A stretch of 64,000 nucleotides of DNA from the NCBI RefSeq assembly GCF_028682475.1, contig NZ_JANHLE010000017.1:1-64000 (forward strand). Direction: 5' to 3'. Origin of the DNA: Pseudomonas putida (GTDB taxonomy: Bacteria > Pseudomonadota > Gammaproteobacteria > Pseudomonadales > Pseudomonadaceae). Under the pieces are notes generated by a model. That model made no database searches. It was given only the letters and a program-made list of their open reading frames with translations, and had not been told where the DNA came from. Both the position numbers and the translations under genes were made by a program. Below, piece by piece: positions 46,271 to 55,698 of the stretch (the first letter of the stretch is position 1; each line of letters begins with the position of its first letter).

Positions 46271-47049
46271 GTGCTCTGCCTAACCTGAAAGTCGCCCTGG
46301 TGCAGACAACCCTGGCCTGGCAGGACCGCCTGGCCAACTACGAGCATTTCGAAAACTTGCTGGAGCAGGCCCGTGGTGCCGATCTGATCATCCTGCCGGA
46401 AATGTTCACCACCGGTTTCTCGATGGATTCGGAGAGCCTGGCCGAACCGGAGAACGGCCCGACCTACAAGTGGCTCAAGAGCCAGGCGAAAAAGCTCGAT
46501 GCGGTGGTCACTGGCAGTGTGATCATCCAGGCCGCCGATGGCAGTCACCGCAACCGCCTGCTGTGGGCGCGGCCGGATGGCGAGATTCTGTTCTATGACA
46601 AGCGTCACCTGTTCCGCATGGCCGGTGAGCATAAGCACTACACCCCGGGCGAGCGGCAGGTGCAGTTCGAGGTCAAGGGCTGGCGGGTGCGCACGCTGAT
46701 CTGTTACGACCTGCGCTTCCCGGTGTGGAGTCGCGATGCCCAGGACACCGACCTGTTGCTGTATACCGCCAACTGGCCTGCAGCGCGTCGCCAGCACTGG
46801 AACCGTTTGTTGCCAGCGCGGGGTATCGAAAACCTGTGTTATGTGGCGGCGGTGAACCGGGTTGGCACTGATGGCAAGGGCTTTGCCTACTCTGGCGACA
46901 GCCAGGTCCTGGACTTCCAGGGCGAGAGCCTGCTCAGCGCGGGAGAGGCGGATGGTGTTTTCACCGTGGTGTTGAGTGCGGCTGACCTGTCGGCCTACCG
47001 TACGCGCTTCCCGGCCAATCTGGATGCCGATACCTTCGATCTGCATTGA
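46258..47049 (+). CDS. Omega-amidase / nitrilase-family amidohydrolase (YafV-like)
   Basis: The protein has 263 residues. The nitrilase triad is present: Glu in LIILPEMFTTGFSMD (~residue 42), Lys in FYDKRHLFRMAGEH (~residue 118) and Cys in LICYDLRFPVWSRD (~residue 152). ENLCYVAAVNRVGTDGKGFA is typical of YafV/Nit2. The enzyme hydrolyses 2-oxoglutaramate or 2-oxosuccinamate to the dicarboxylate and ammonia, pulling the preceding transaminase reaction forward. Its ATG lies within the end of the aminotransferase gene, implying coupling. Confidence 0.88.
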   Translation: MRDLSALPNLKVALVQTTLAWQDRLANYEHFENLLEQARGADLIILPEMFTTGFSMDSESLAEPENGPTYKWLKSQAKKLDAVVTGSVIIQAADGSHRNRLLWARPDGEILFYDKRHLFRMAGEHKHYTPGERQVQFEVKGWRVRTLICYDLRFPVWSRDAQDTDLLLYTANWPAARRQHWNRLLPARGIENLCYVAAVNRVGTDGKGFAYSGDSQVLDFQGESLLSAGEADGVFTVVLSAADLSAYRTRFPANLDADTFDLH

Positions 47050-47054
47050 TCTTC

Positions 47055-47123
47055 ATCGCGGGGCAAGCCCGCTCCCACCCGGCTGAAGGTGATCTCCCGG
47101 TGGGAGCGGGCTTGGCCCGCGAT
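47055..47123. repeat. REP pair
   Basis: ATCGCGGGGCAAGCCCGCTC (47055 on) and GTGGGAGCGGGCTTGGCCCG (47101 region) face each other between convergent genes. The second arm carries a GGCC variant in its loop. Confidence 0.9.
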
Positions 47124-47125
47124 CA

Positions 47126-49675
47126 TCAGTACACGTCCCGCCGGTAGCGCCCAAGCTCGATCAAGCGCTCAACCTCGGCAGCGCCAAGCACTTCGTTCAA
47201 TACCTCATCCACTCCGCTGGCCATGCCTTGCAGGCTGCCACAGATGTAGATCGACGCGCCCTCATCCAGCCAGTGACGCAGCTCAACCGCCTGTTCACGC
47301 AAACGGTCCTGCACATAGACCTTGTGTGCCTGATCGCGGGAGAACGCCAGGTCCAGGCGCGCCAGTTCACCGTTGTGCAGCCAGCCTTGCAGTTCTTGCG
47401 CACAGAGGAAGTCGTGGGCCTGCTTGCGCTCGCCGAACAGCAACCAGTTGCGTTGTTCACCAGCGGCAATACGGGCCTTGAGCAGGCTGCGCAGCCCGGC
47501 AATTCCGGTGCCGTTGCCGATCAGGATCATCGGTGTCGCCGTTGCCGGCAAATGGAAACCGCTGTTGCTGCGCAGACGCAAGCTGACACTGTTATCCACA
47601 GCGAGGTACTCGGTCAGCCAGCCGGAGCCGAGGCCGAGGCTGCCGTCGGCATGTCGCTCCTGACGCACGATCAGTTCCAGGACACCCTCGCTGGCAATCG
47701 AGGCGATCGAGTATTCGCGCGCCGCCAGCGGAATCAGCGCATCGACCAAGGCCTGGGCATGCAGGCCGACCAGATGCTCGCGGCTGCTGGGCAACTGGCG
47801 GCTGGCCAGGGCCTGAAGCAGGCTTTCCTGCAGGCCGTCGACCTGTACGGCAGATTCACCCTCAAGCCCCAGTCCGCGCAGGAACTGTTCAAGTTTATGT
47901 GGACTGTTGCGTGGCAGGATCTCCACCAGGTCACCCGCCTGCCATTGCGCCGGTTGCTCTGGCTTGAGGCCGAGCAGGTACACCGCTGAACCTTGGCTGC
48001 CAGGGTTCATCAATGTGCGCTCAACCAGGGTCCAGCTGGCGAATGCAGGCGCCTGCCAGGCAACCGGTGGCTGACTGCCGGTCAACTGAGCCAGTTGCTG
48101 CTGCCAGTGTTGCAGGGCCGCAGGGTCTGCACTGTCGACTTCTACCGTGGCGAATGCGCGTGTGGCACCACGCTCGCCAAGCCAGGCCTGCAGGCGTCGG
48201 GCAAAGCCACAAAATTGCGGGTATTGCCGGTCCCCGAGAGCGAGCAGGGCGTAGTTCAGGTTGTCCAGCGCCCAAGGCTGGCCGAGCACTTTGCGTTCGA
48301 AGCCGCGGGCACTGTCCGGCGCCTCGCCGTCGCCGAAGGTACTGACCACGAACAGCGCGCGTTCAGCCTGGTTGAGGTCGTTTTCGCTCAGTTCGGCCAG
48401 TGGCCGCACCTGTACCGGCAAACCGGCGGCTTGCAGTTGTCCGGCACTCTGCCAGGCCAGCTGTTCGGCGAAACCGCTCTGGCTGGCAAAGCCCACGATC
48501 CAGCCATTGCCCTGCGTATCGGACGGCGTCAGGGTGCTGCGTGCGGCCCGCACCTGACGCTTTTTGCGCCGACGATCGAGGTACAGCAACCAGCCGGTGA
48601 CAAAGAACAAAGGCATGGTCAGGCTGGCAATGGTCACCAGGATGCGCCCGGTGAGGCCGAAGTAGCTGCCCACATGCAGGGCGTAGACGCTAGCCAGCAG
48701 TTGCGCCTTGAACGATTTGTCGGCGTAGCGCTCGTGCTTTTTCACCTGGCCGTTGGCCGGATCGAGGGTCAGGGTGTTGAGCGCACGTTCGTGTTCGGCG
48801 CCTTCGAGCAAGTAGAAGAGGGTCGCCGGTTGCCCACCGGCAGGCGGCAGGCGCAGGTTGTAGCTGGTCATGGTCTGGCCCGCGGCGGTTTGCAGGTTGT
48901 TCCAGATGGCGTCGTAGTCGACCACCAGCGGCTTGGCCTCTTTGCCCGGCGCGCCACCTGGACGTCCGCGGCCTTCGCCACGCTTGTGCTGCTGGCCGGC
49001 GGCGGGGCCATCGGCCAGCAGCTTGTTCAGGCCTTCGCGGTACCACTCATACGACCAGAACAGACCTGTGATGGCGAACAGCAGATAGAACAGCAGGCAC
49101 CAGGTGCCGAACACGGCATGCAGGTCCCAGTTGAAGGCACGGCCCTTCTTGGCCCAGTCCAGGGTCAGCCACACCCGCCAGTTCAGCGCCTTGCGCGGCC
49201 AGCGCAAGTACAGGCCGGAGAGGCAGAAGAAAATCAGCATGAGCGTGCAGGCGCCGGTGATCTGCCGGCCGGTGTCGCCCATGGCCAGAAAACGGTGCAA
49301 CCGCAGCATCAGGTCGAAGAAGCCTTGACCGGCGACATCGCCCTGCAACTTGCCGGTATAAGGGTCGGCATAGCGCATCAGGCCCCGGCGTTCACCGGGT
49401 GGCGGGGTGAAGAAAACGCGCGCCGCCTTGTCGCTTTGGGGCTGGACTGAGAGCATGGCGACCTTGTCACCCTGTTCGGCCTCGATCCTTCTGACCAGTT
49501 CGGGCATCGGCAACACACCCTCCTGACGTACTTCGACTTTAAGTACGTCGGGGTTGAACAGCTGCAGCAATTCATCCTGGAACGACCAGATTGCCCCGGT
49601 AATGCCCATCAGGGCCAGCACCAGGCCGGCCGTAATACCGAAGAACCAGTGCAGCTGAAACAGCGATTTCTTCAC
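47126..49675 (-). CDS. PepSY-domain / flavodoxin / NADPH-reductase fusion (iron-siderophore reductase type)
   Basis: About 849 residues from GTG 49675 (an AAGGTG box fits; TTG 49702 would add nine). The N-terminal half is a PepSY-associated membrane protein with four helices (FQLHWFFGITAGLVLALMGI, TLMLIFFCLSGLYLRWP, LFYLLFAITGLFWSYEW, VTIASLTMPLFFVTGWLLYL). After ~residue 390 comes a flavodoxin domain (GFASQSGFAEQLAWQSAGQL, FVVSTFGDGEAPDSARGF), then a ferredoxin-reductase-like FAD/NADPH part (MILIGNGTGIAGLRSLLKAR, YICGSLQGMASGVDEVLNEV). It probably reduces periplasmic ferric chelates using cytoplasmic NADPH. It lies downstream of a TonB receptor gene. Confidence 0.88.
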   Translation of the reverse strand: MKKSLFQLHWFFGITAGLVLALMGITGAIWSFQDELLQLFNPDVLKVEVRQEGVLPMPELVRRIEAEQGDKVAMLSVQPQSDKAARVFFTPPPGERRGLMRYADPYTGKLQGDVAGQGFFDLMLRLHRFLAMGDTGRQITGACTLMLIFFCLSGLYLRWPRKALNWRVWLTLDWAKKGRAFNWDLHAVFGTWCLLFYLLFAITGLFWSYEWYREGLNKLLADGPAAGQQHKRGEGRGRPGGAPGKEAKPLVVDYDAIWNNLQTAAGQTMTSYNLRLPPAGGQPATLFYLLEGAEHERALNTLTLDPANGQVKKHERYADKSFKAQLLASVYALHVGSYFGLTGRILVTIASLTMPLFFVTGWLLYLDRRRKKRQVRAARSTLTPSDTQGNGWIVGFASQSGFAEQLAWQSAGQLQAAGLPVQVRPLAELSENDLNQAERALFVVSTFGDGEAPDSARGFERKVLGQPWALDNLNYALLALGDRQYPQFCGFARRLQAWLGERGATRAFATVEVDSADPAALQHWQQQLAQLTGSQPPVAWQAPAFASWTLVERTLMNPGSQGSAVYLLGLKPEQPAQWQAGDLVEILPRNSPHKLEQFLRGLGLEGESAVQVDGLQESLLQALASRQLPSSREHLVGLHAQALVDALIPLAAREYSIASIASEGVLELIVRQERHADGSLGLGSGWLTEYLAVDNSVSLRLRSNSGFHLPATATPMILIGNGTGIAGLRSLLKARIAAGEQRNWLLFGERKQAHDFLCAQELQGWLHNGELARLDLAFSRDQAHKVYVQDRLREQAVELRHWLDEGASIYICGSLQGMASGVDEVLNEVLGAAEVERLIELGRYRRDVY

Positions 49676-49736
49676 CACATCGATCACCTTGTCTTGCCGC
49701 AAATACGAATGCGTCGCGCATTATGCCTTGATACAC

Positions 49737-49768
49737 AAAAGCCCCGTTCACCGAAATGAACGGGGCTT
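49737..49768 (-). terminator. Terminator after the TonB receptor gene
   Basis: AAGCCCCGTTCA-TTTCGG-TGAACGGGGCTT on the minus strand, followed by TTTT. It separates the receptor from the PepSY gene, so the latter may need read-through or its own promoter. Confidence 0.85.
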
Positions 49769-49782
49769 GCCGGTCAACGCAC

Positions 49783-52074
49783 TCAGAAGTGGAAGTTGGT
49801 GCTCAGCAGGGCGGTGCGTCCGGCAGCCTGGTTGGCGTAGTGAGCCGCGTAAGCCTTGTCGTAGTAGACCTCGTTGGTGAGGTTTTGCACGTTCAGCTGC
49901 AGGTCGACATTCTTGGTCAGCTTGTAGCTGGCCATGGCGTCATAGCGCCAGTACGAATCGACCATCACGCTGTTGGTCACGTTGCCAAATACATCGTCGA
50001 CGTAGAAGGCACCGCCACCGACGGTGAATTTCGGCGTGACGTTGTAAGTGGTCCACAAGGTCAGGCTGTTGTTCGGCGTGTTGGGCATCTGATTGCCGTC
50101 GTTATAACCGTCGATCAGTACTTTGTTCACCGTCTGAGCGCCGCCGTCGATCAGCCTGGCGTCCATGTAGGTGTAGCCCGCGAACACTTGCCAGTCGTTG
50201 CTCAGTTTGCCGGTGGCGGTCAACTCCAGGCCGTCAACGCGGCTTTTGCCGGCGTTTTGATAGGTGTTGGCATCGACCAGAACCCGGGCGTTTTCCTTCT
50301 CGGTGCGAAAGATCGCCGCGGTCAGGTTCAGGCGCTGGTCCAGCAGGTCCCACTTGGTACCGATTTCATAGTTGGTGGTTTCTTCAGGCTTCAGCTCGCT
50401 GGTGGTGGTGGCCGTCAGCAATGGGTTGCCGTCGCTGCCTTCACCCAGCGCAGCCCCGGCCGGGGTTGCCGACGTCGCATAGGAAATGTAAACGCTACCG
50501 TTGTCGGTTGGCTTCCAGGTCAGACCCAATTGCCCGGTAATGAATTCGCTGGTGTCTTCGGTCTTGAAGCTGGTGGCGCCAGTGGCGGCTTTGGTCTTGG
50601 CCTTGGTGTCGAAATGGTCGTAGCGCAAGCCCATGGTCAGCAGCCAAGCAGGATCCAGTTCCAGGGTATCGGTCAGGTAGATGGCGCGGGTGTTACTGGT
50701 GGTGTCGGCACCGGCGTTGGTGCGGCTGACGCTACCACCCCAGGCTTCATTCGGGTCGGGGTTGGGGAACGAGGTGCACACACCAGGAATCAGGCCTTCA
50801 CCCTTGGAGCAGTCGCCCGACTTGAAGCCGGTAACGTCGTAGCCTTCCTTGGTCGAAGCTTCGCGGCTCAACTCGATACCGGTAGAGAAGGTGTTCTTGA
50901 ACCCGCCGATGTACACCTCGCCGAACAGGTCGGTCTGGTTGGTGGTGGTGCTGGTATTGGCGACGCGGTTGTTCGGGCGACGCCAGACTTCACCCTTGAG
51001 GATGTTGCCCTTGCTGTCGTCAGGCTGACTGTAGATGTAGTCCTGCAGGGTGTTGCCGTGGCGCAGGGTGTTCTTGATGGTCAGCGAATCGCTCAGGTCA
51101 TGTTCCAGCGCGATGGTGGCGATATCTGCGCGGCTCTTGAAGAAGTCGCGACCCACCAGGCCGTAGAAGTTGTCGCTGTCGCCGCCATCAGTCGGCTTGT
51201 CGGGATTTGCCGATGTACGATTGGCGGAGCTGCCGGATTTAAGGCTGTAAGGGATGCCTGAATCGGGCAGGTCATCGCTTTCCATGTGGTAGTAATCCAG
51301 GCTCAGGCGGGTTTCGGTACCCAGACCAAAGACCAGCGACGGCGCTACGCCCCAACGGTCATAGTTGACCTCATCGCGGCCGGCGACGTTGCTTTCGTGG
51401 CTCATCAGGTTCAGGCGGAACGCAGCGGTGTCGAGGAACTGATAGTTGCCGTCGAAGGTGTAGCGTTGGGTCTGGTCCGATCCCCAGGTGAAGCCAGCGT
51501 CGGTGGAGTTGCCCAAATGTGCGCGTTTGCTCACCAGGTTGATGGTACCGCCCGCCGCACCACGACCGCCGATGGTCGAGTTCGGGCCCTTGGCGACTTC
51601 GACCGACTCAATCGCGAAGATTTCGCGGGTTTGTGATCCGGTATCACGCACACCGTCCAGGTACATCGAGCTTTGCGAGTCGAAGCCGCGAATGAAAGGG
51701 CGGTCGCCTGACGGGTTGCCACCTTCGCCGGCACCCATGGTGATGCCTGGCACAGTACGCAGGGCGTCCTGCAGGTTCAGGGCGTTGGTGTCCTTGATGA
51801 CCTGCTGAGGGACCACGGTCACGCTGCGCGGAATGTCCACCAGCGGTGCGGTGTACTTCGGCGAAGAAGCACTCTCTACCTTGTAATCAGTGCTTGCCGC
51901 GTCGGCCTGGCCGGTGACGCTGGTAGCGTCCAGGGCAATCGCGCCGTTCTTGGCGGGCTCGGCCTCTGCGGCATAGGCCAGGTGTCCGGCAGAGGTAGCA
52001 GTAATCGCTACACCAATGGCAGAGGCGAGCAAGCGTGGTGAACTGACAGCGGTTGGCACGTAGTGACGCGGCAT
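49783..52074 (-). CDS. TonB-dependent siderophore receptor (PiuA/Fiu-like)
   Basis: The protein has 763 residues from ATG 52074 (AAGGGGA box). A signal peptide ends near HLAYAAEA. The plug domain includes VDIPRSVTVVPQQVIKDTNA, LQDALRTVPGITMGAGEGG and IESVEVAKGPNSTIGGRGAA. A 22-strand barrel ends in the expected aromatic residue (LLSTNFHF). The catecholate-type sequence and the neighbours piuC and PepSY match the PiuA/Fiu group, which import ferric catechols and also some siderophore-antibiotic conjugates. The ligand is inferred. Confidence 0.88.
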   Translation of the reverse strand: MPRHYVPTAVSSPRLLASAIGVAITATSAGHLAYAAEAEPAKNGAIALDATSVTGQADAASTDYKVESASSPKYTAPLVDIPRSVTVVPQQVIKDTNALNLQDALRTVPGITMGAGEGGNPSGDRPFIRGFDSQSSMYLDGVRDTGSQTREIFAIESVEVAKGPNSTIGGRGAAGGTINLVSKRAHLGNSTDAGFTWGSDQTQRYTFDGNYQFLDTAAFRLNLMSHESNVAGRDEVNYDRWGVAPSLVFGLGTETRLSLDYYHMESDDLPDSGIPYSLKSGSSANRTSANPDKPTDGGDSDNFYGLVGRDFFKSRADIATIALEHDLSDSLTIKNTLRHGNTLQDYIYSQPDDSKGNILKGEVWRRPNNRVANTSTTTNQTDLFGEVYIGGFKNTFSTGIELSREASTKEGYDVTGFKSGDCSKGEGLIPGVCTSFPNPDPNEAWGGSVSRTNAGADTTSNTRAIYLTDTLELDPAWLLTMGLRYDHFDTKAKTKAATGATSFKTEDTSEFITGQLGLTWKPTDNGSVYISYATSATPAGAALGEGSDGNPLLTATTTSELKPEETTNYEIGTKWDLLDQRLNLTAAIFRTEKENARVLVDANTYQNAGKSRVDGLELTATGKLSNDWQVFAGYTYMDARLIDGGAQTVNKVLIDGYNDGNQMPNTPNNSLTLWTTYNVTPKFTVGGGAFYVDDVFGNVTNSVMVDSYWRYDAMASYKLTKNVDLQLNVQNLTNEVYYDKAYAAHYANQAAGRTALLSTNFHF

Positions 52075-52110
52075 GGTGGTCCCCTTCCCCGGATTCAAAG
52101 GCCGCGAAAT

Positions 52111-52155
52111 ATAATGTAAACAAATATGAGTAACAATTGAGAAAGATTGCTATTC
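52111..52155. promoter_or_regulatory. Possible Fur-controlled promoter region (piuA/piuC)
   Basis: This is a markedly AT-rich stretch (ATAATGTAAACAAATATGAG, then TAACAATTGAGAAAGATTGC and TATTC) between the divergent receptor and piuC genes. It contains partial matches to Fur 7-1-7 elements but no perfect box. Confidence 0.4.
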
Positions 52156-52291
52156 GTTCGAAATTTACATTCTTTACAATTTGTAACTGCGGGTTTGCAG
52201 TGCTGAAACGTCGCACCCCTCAGAAAGGGGTTGTGGTGAGTCAATGGGAATCAATACCATTGACATCTTTCCGCTTTCAGGTGCCCGCGCC

Positions 52292-52972
52292 ATGCTGCTA
52301 CACATTTCCGGACTGTTCTCCACCGAGGAAGTCACGCGTATCCGTGAAGCGCTGGAGCGGACCGGGTGGGCCGACGGCAAGATCACCGCGGGTTATCAGT
52401 CGGCCAAGGCCAAGCACAACCTGCAGCTGCCTGAAGGCCATCCTCTGGCCAAGGAGATCGGCACGGCGCTGATCGAGCGGTTGTGGCAGCACCCGCAGTT
52501 CATGTCGGCAGCCTTGCCGCACAAGGTCTTCCCGCCGTTGATCAACTGCTACCGTGAAGGTGGTAATTTCGGTTTTCACATCGACAACGCGCTGCGCCAG
52601 CCCCGTGGCAGTCATGAGCGGGTGCGTACCGATCTGTCCTCAACCCTGTTCCTGAGCAACCCCGAGGACTACGACGGCGGTGAGCTGGTGATCCAGGACA
52701 CCTACGGTGTGCAGCAGGTGAAGCTGGCGGCCGGGGACCTGGTGCTCTATCCGGGGACCAGCCTGCACAAGGTCAACCCGGTTACCCGTGGTGCACGTTA
52801 TGCCGCATTCTTCTGGACCCAGAGCCTGGTGCGTGAAGACAGCCAGCGCGCGTTGCTGTTCGAGATGGACAATGCCATCCAGCAACTCACGGCCGACATG
52901 CCTGACCATCCGGCGCTGATCCAGCTGACCGGTACCTATCACAACCTGTTGCGCCGCTGGGTCGAGGTCTGA
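52292..52972 (+). CDS. piuC: PKHD-type Fe(II)/2-oxoglutarate hydroxylase PiuC
   Basis: The protein has 226 residues from ATG 52292, the usual PiuC length; upstream in-frame codons are not conserved. The Fe(II) ligands appear as HxD in [14 protein letters not shown] (~residues 96-98) and His in [20 protein letters not shown] (~residue 159), with Arg for 2-oxoglutarate in the latter. PiuC/YbiX proteins are tied to siderophore receptors; their substrate is unknown. It is divergent from the receptor gene and followed closely by a Sel1-repeat gene. Confidence 0.92.
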   Translation: MLLHISGLFSTEEVTRIREALERTGWADGKITAGYQSAKAKHNLQLPEGHPLAKEIGTALIERLWQHPQFMSAALPHKVFPPLINCYREGGNFGFHIDNALRQPRGSHERVRTDLSSTLFLSNPEDYDGGELVIQDTYGVQQVKLAAGDLVLYPGTSLHKVNPVTRGARYAAFFWTQSLVREDSQRALLFEMDNAIQQLTADMPDHPALIQLTGTYHNLLRRWVEV

Positions 52973-52975
52973 TCC

Positions 52976-53728
52976 GTGACATTCAGTCTGCGCCGTGAAG
53001 AAGTGATCGATATCGAGCAAGTGCAGCAGTTGCTTGAGCACAACCCGGGCAAAGCCGCACAGGTTGTTCTGGCGGCAGCAGGGCAGGGGCTGGTTGAAGC
53101 GCAGCTGCTGCTTGGGCAGATTCTGCTGGATGGACGCGGCATCGAACGGGACCCGGCGCTGGCCCGGCGCTGGTTCGCCATCGCCGCTCAAAGTGGCAGT
53201 GCCATGGCGCACAACATGCTCGGGCGCTGTCTGGAGCATGGCTGGGGCGGGGCACAGGCGCTCGAGCAAGCCGTCGAGCATTACCGCCAGGCCGCTCAGG
53301 CAGGGCTCGACTGGGGGTTGTACAACTACGCCAACATGCTGGGTACCGGTAGGGGTATCGCCGCAGACCAGGCTGCTGCGCTTGAGGCTTACCGGCAGGC
53401 TGCACACAGTGGGCATGCCAAGTCGATGAACCTGCTGGGGCGCTATCTGGAGATGGGACTCGCCTGTGAGGCTGATCCGCAAACCGCTCACATCTGGTAC
53501 CGACGTTCAGCTGAGGCCGGAGATTTTCGTGGCCAGTTCAGTCACGCCGCCGTGCTTGCCGAACACGGTGACATCGATGCGGCGCTGGGATGGCTGGAAC
53601 TTGCCGCGACGCACGGTAATGCCAACTTCCTGCGCAGCAGCATCGCCACCCTGGAGCAGGCAGCGGAGCCTCGTATCAGGGCGATGCTCAGCCTTTACCG
53701 CGAACGCCTGATCGGGCTTGAGGCCTGA
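52976..53728 (+). CDS. Sel1-like (tetratricopeptide) repeat protein
   Basis: The protein has 250 residues from GTG 52976, three bases after the piuC stop. It has Sel1 repeats: AAGQGLVEAQLLLGQILLDG, RWFAIAAQSGSAMAHNMLGR, HYRQAAQAGLDWGLYNYANM, AYRQAAHSGHAKSMNLLGRY, and WYRRSAEAGDFRGQFSHAAV. There is no signal peptide, so it is cytoplasmic. Sel1 repeats mediate protein-protein contacts. This gene accompanies piuC in many pseudomonads; its role in iron uptake is not known. Confidence 0.88.
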   Translation: MTFSLRREEVIDIEQVQQLLEHNPGKAAQVVLAAAGQGLVEAQLLLGQILLDGRGIERDPALARRWFAIAAQSGSAMAHNMLGRCLEHGWGGAQALEQAVEHYRQAAQAGLDWGLYNYANMLGTGRGIAADQAAALEAYRQAAHSGHAKSMNLLGRYLEMGLACEADPQTAHIWYRRSAEAGDFRGQFSHAAVLAEHGDIDAALGWLELAATHGNANFLRSSIATLEQAAEPRIRAMLSLYRERLIGLEA

Positions 53729-53827
53729 CGCTGGAACCGCTTCATCCTGTCCTGACGCCTTGATCCGGCTTTACCTTGAACCGACATCGCGTTCAGGTAA
53801 TGGCCAATAGGCCGGTAGGAGATCGGT

Positions 53828-54325
53828 ATGACGGATAATAAGGAACGCTCATTCATCGCCCGCTTGTATGTTCGACAGGACGGCTACGATGAGCGCGTGG
53901 GCATCACGGTTTCAAGTACGCCTTCCTATAGCGGATGGCTCAAGTCGATGAAGGGTAACGACACCCATGTCAAACCCGTCAACTTTCGCTTTGATTTTCT
54001 GGAAGGGTCGGTATCCGGCGTTGGCGAACGCCTGATTTACAACATCTCCTGCTCCAGCGCCACCGCAGGCTATCGAGGCGCGAAGCTGGGTGAAAGTATC
54101 AGTGGTTACGCTGGCCTGTACCAGGTCGCTAATGTGGAAAATTTTTGGAAGGCAGAGCCGTTCAATCGCTGGGAAGATGATCAGGATCTGCAGTTTGGGG
54201 TTCGAAACCACAAGGGCATGAAGCTTCGCAGCTATTCTTCGCTGGCCACCGGCAATGAGGTGCTGATGAATACCCATGACGGGGAAGTCCTGACGTTCAA
54301 AGCACAAGTGCTCAAATGGCTTTGA
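53828..54325 (+). CDS. Hypothetical soluble protein
   Basis: The protein has 165 residues with a good AGGAG box (about 53816-53820) before ATG 53828. No signal peptide or membrane helix is seen. It is rich in polar and aromatic residues: ARLYVRQDGYDERVGITVSS, FRFDFLEGSVSGVGERLIYN, GYAGLYQVANVENFWKAEPF. The beta-rich pattern with repeated glycines may indicate a lectin-like or sandwich fold, but I recognise no family. It lies alone between the piuC cluster and a terminator. Confidence 0.7.
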   Translation: MTDNKERSFIARLYVRQDGYDERVGITVSSTPSYSGWLKSMKGNDTHVKPVNFRFDFLEGSVSGVGERLIYNISCSSATAGYRGAKLGESISGYAGLYQVANVENFWKAEPFNRWEDDQDLQFGVRNHKGMKLRSYSSLATGNEVLMNTHDGEVLTFKAQVLKWL

Positions 54326-54335
54326 GTGAAGAGCG

Positions 54336-54366
54336 GCCTGGGGGCAGCAAGCGCCCCCAGGCTTTA
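54336..54366. terminator. Terminator between hypothetical gene and speC
   Basis: GCCTGGGGGC (54336-54345) pairs perfectly with GCCCCCAGGC (54353-54362), then TTTA. It is GC-rich with a short T-run, between convergent genes. Confidence 0.75.
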
Positions 54367-54368
54367 CA

Positions 54369-55532
54369 TCAGAGGTAGTAAGCTTTCAACGGCGGGAAGC
54401 CATTGAACTCTACGGCACTGTAGCTGGTGGTGTAGGCGCCGGTCGACAGCCAGTACAGGCGGTCACCGATGGCCAGGTTCAGCGGCAGGCCGTACTTGTA
54501 GTGTTCGTACATGATGTCGGCGCTGTCGCAGGTCGGACCGGCAATCACCACTTCTTCCATCTCGCCTTTCTTCTCGGTCCAGATCGGGAACTTGATCGAC
54601 TCGTCCATGGTTTCGATCAGGCCGGAGAATTTGCCGACGTCGGTGTAGACCCAGCGCTCGACAGCGGTACGCGACTTGCGCGCTACCAGTACCACTTCGC
54701 TGACCAGAATGCCGGCGTTGGCGATCAGCGAACGGCCTGGCTCGAGGATGATTTCCGGCAGGTCGTCACCGAAGTCTTCCTTGAGGAAGCGGATGATTTC
54801 CTCGGCGTAGGTTTCCAGGCTGTTGGTACGGGTGATGTAGTTGGCCGGGAAGCCGCCGCCCATGTTGATCAGCTTGAGTTCGATGCCGTCTTCTTCCTTC
54901 AGGCGTTCGAAGATTACTTTGACCTTGGCAATCGCCGCATCCCAGACACTGATGTCGCGCTGCTGCGAACCGACGTGGAACGACACACCGTAAGGCACCA
55001 GGCCCAGGTCACGGGCGAGGATCAGCAGGTCCATGGCCATGTCGGTCTGGCAGCCGAACTTGCGCGACAGCGGCCAGTCAGCGGTGGTCGAGCCTTCGGT
55101 GAGGATACGCACATAGACCTTTGAACCCGGCGCCGCCTTGGCGATGTTGCGCAGGTCGGCTTCGGAGTCGGTGGCATACAGACGCACGCCCTTCTCGTAG
55201 AAGTAGCGGATGTCCTTGGATTTCTTGATGGTGTTGCCGTAGCTGATGCGATCGGCGCTGACGCCACGGCCCATGACCTTGTCCAGCTCATAGATCGAGG
55301 CGATGTCGAAGCTCGAGCCTTTTTCCTTGAGCAGGTCGATGATTTCCACCGCCGGGTTGGCCTTGACCGCGTAGTAGACCTTGGCGAATTCGAAACCGGC
55401 GCGCAGGTCATCGTAGGCCTGGCTGATCATCTGGGTGTCGATGAGCACGAACGGGGTTTCTTGCTTGTCGGCGAAGGCCTTCATTTTCTGAAAGGTATCG
55501 CGCGCGAAGTAGTCTTCGACCTGAATCGACAT
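54369..55532 (-). CDS. speC: Ornithine/lysine decarboxylase (fold III PLP enzyme)
   Basis: The protein has 387 residues from ATG 55532, the usual SpeC length; an in-frame run further upstream belongs to the leader. The alanine-racemase-type barrel has the PLP lysine in KVYYAVKANPAVEIIDLL (~residue 53), HVGSQQRD, GGGFPANY, and EPGRSLIANAGILVSEVVLV. The second-subunit cysteine is in AGPTCDSADIMYE (~residue 329). It decarboxylates ornithine (and possibly lysine) to putrescine (cadaverine). Its long leader can form a terminator-like hairpin. Confidence 0.93.
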   Translation of the reverse strand: MSIQVEDYFARDTFQKMKAFADKQETPFVLIDTQMISQAYDDLRAGFEFAKVYYAVKANPAVEIIDLLKEKGSSFDIASIYELDKVMGRGVSADRISYGNTIKKSKDIRYFYEKGVRLYATDSEADLRNIAKAAPGSKVYVRILTEGSTTADWPLSRKFGCQTDMAMDLLILARDLGLVPYGVSFHVGSQQRDISVWDAAIAKVKVIFERLKEEDGIELKLINMGGGFPANYITRTNSLETYAEEIIRFLKEDFGDDLPEIILEPGRSLIANAGILVSEVVLVARKSRTAVERWVYTDVGKFSGLIETMDESIKFPIWTEKKGEMEEVVIAGPTCDSADIMYEHYKYGLPLNLAIGDRLYWLSTGAYTTSYSAVEFNGFPPLKAYYL

Positions 55533-55634
55533 GCTTAGGGACTCCATGGGCAAACTGAATAAAAAAGTGGCTGCAACTGAACGCCCTCCGTATCCCCACT
55601 TTGGTTCGCCTACTTCCCAAGGCATGTCGCCGAA

Positions 55635-55683
55635 AGCAAAAAGGTCAACCGTGCGGATGAAGCGAGCTACGGGTGACCTTGCT
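55635..55683 (-). terminator. Terminator-like hairpin in the speC leader (candidate attenuator)
   Basis: On the minus strand AGC-AAGGTCA-CCCGT pairs with ACGG-TTGACCTT-TTTGCT: a long interrupted stem with a T-run in its 3' side. It lies about 100 bases before the speC ATG, so it could stop transcription early. Confidence 0.55.
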
Positions 55684-55698
55684 GTCTCGTCGTCAGTA

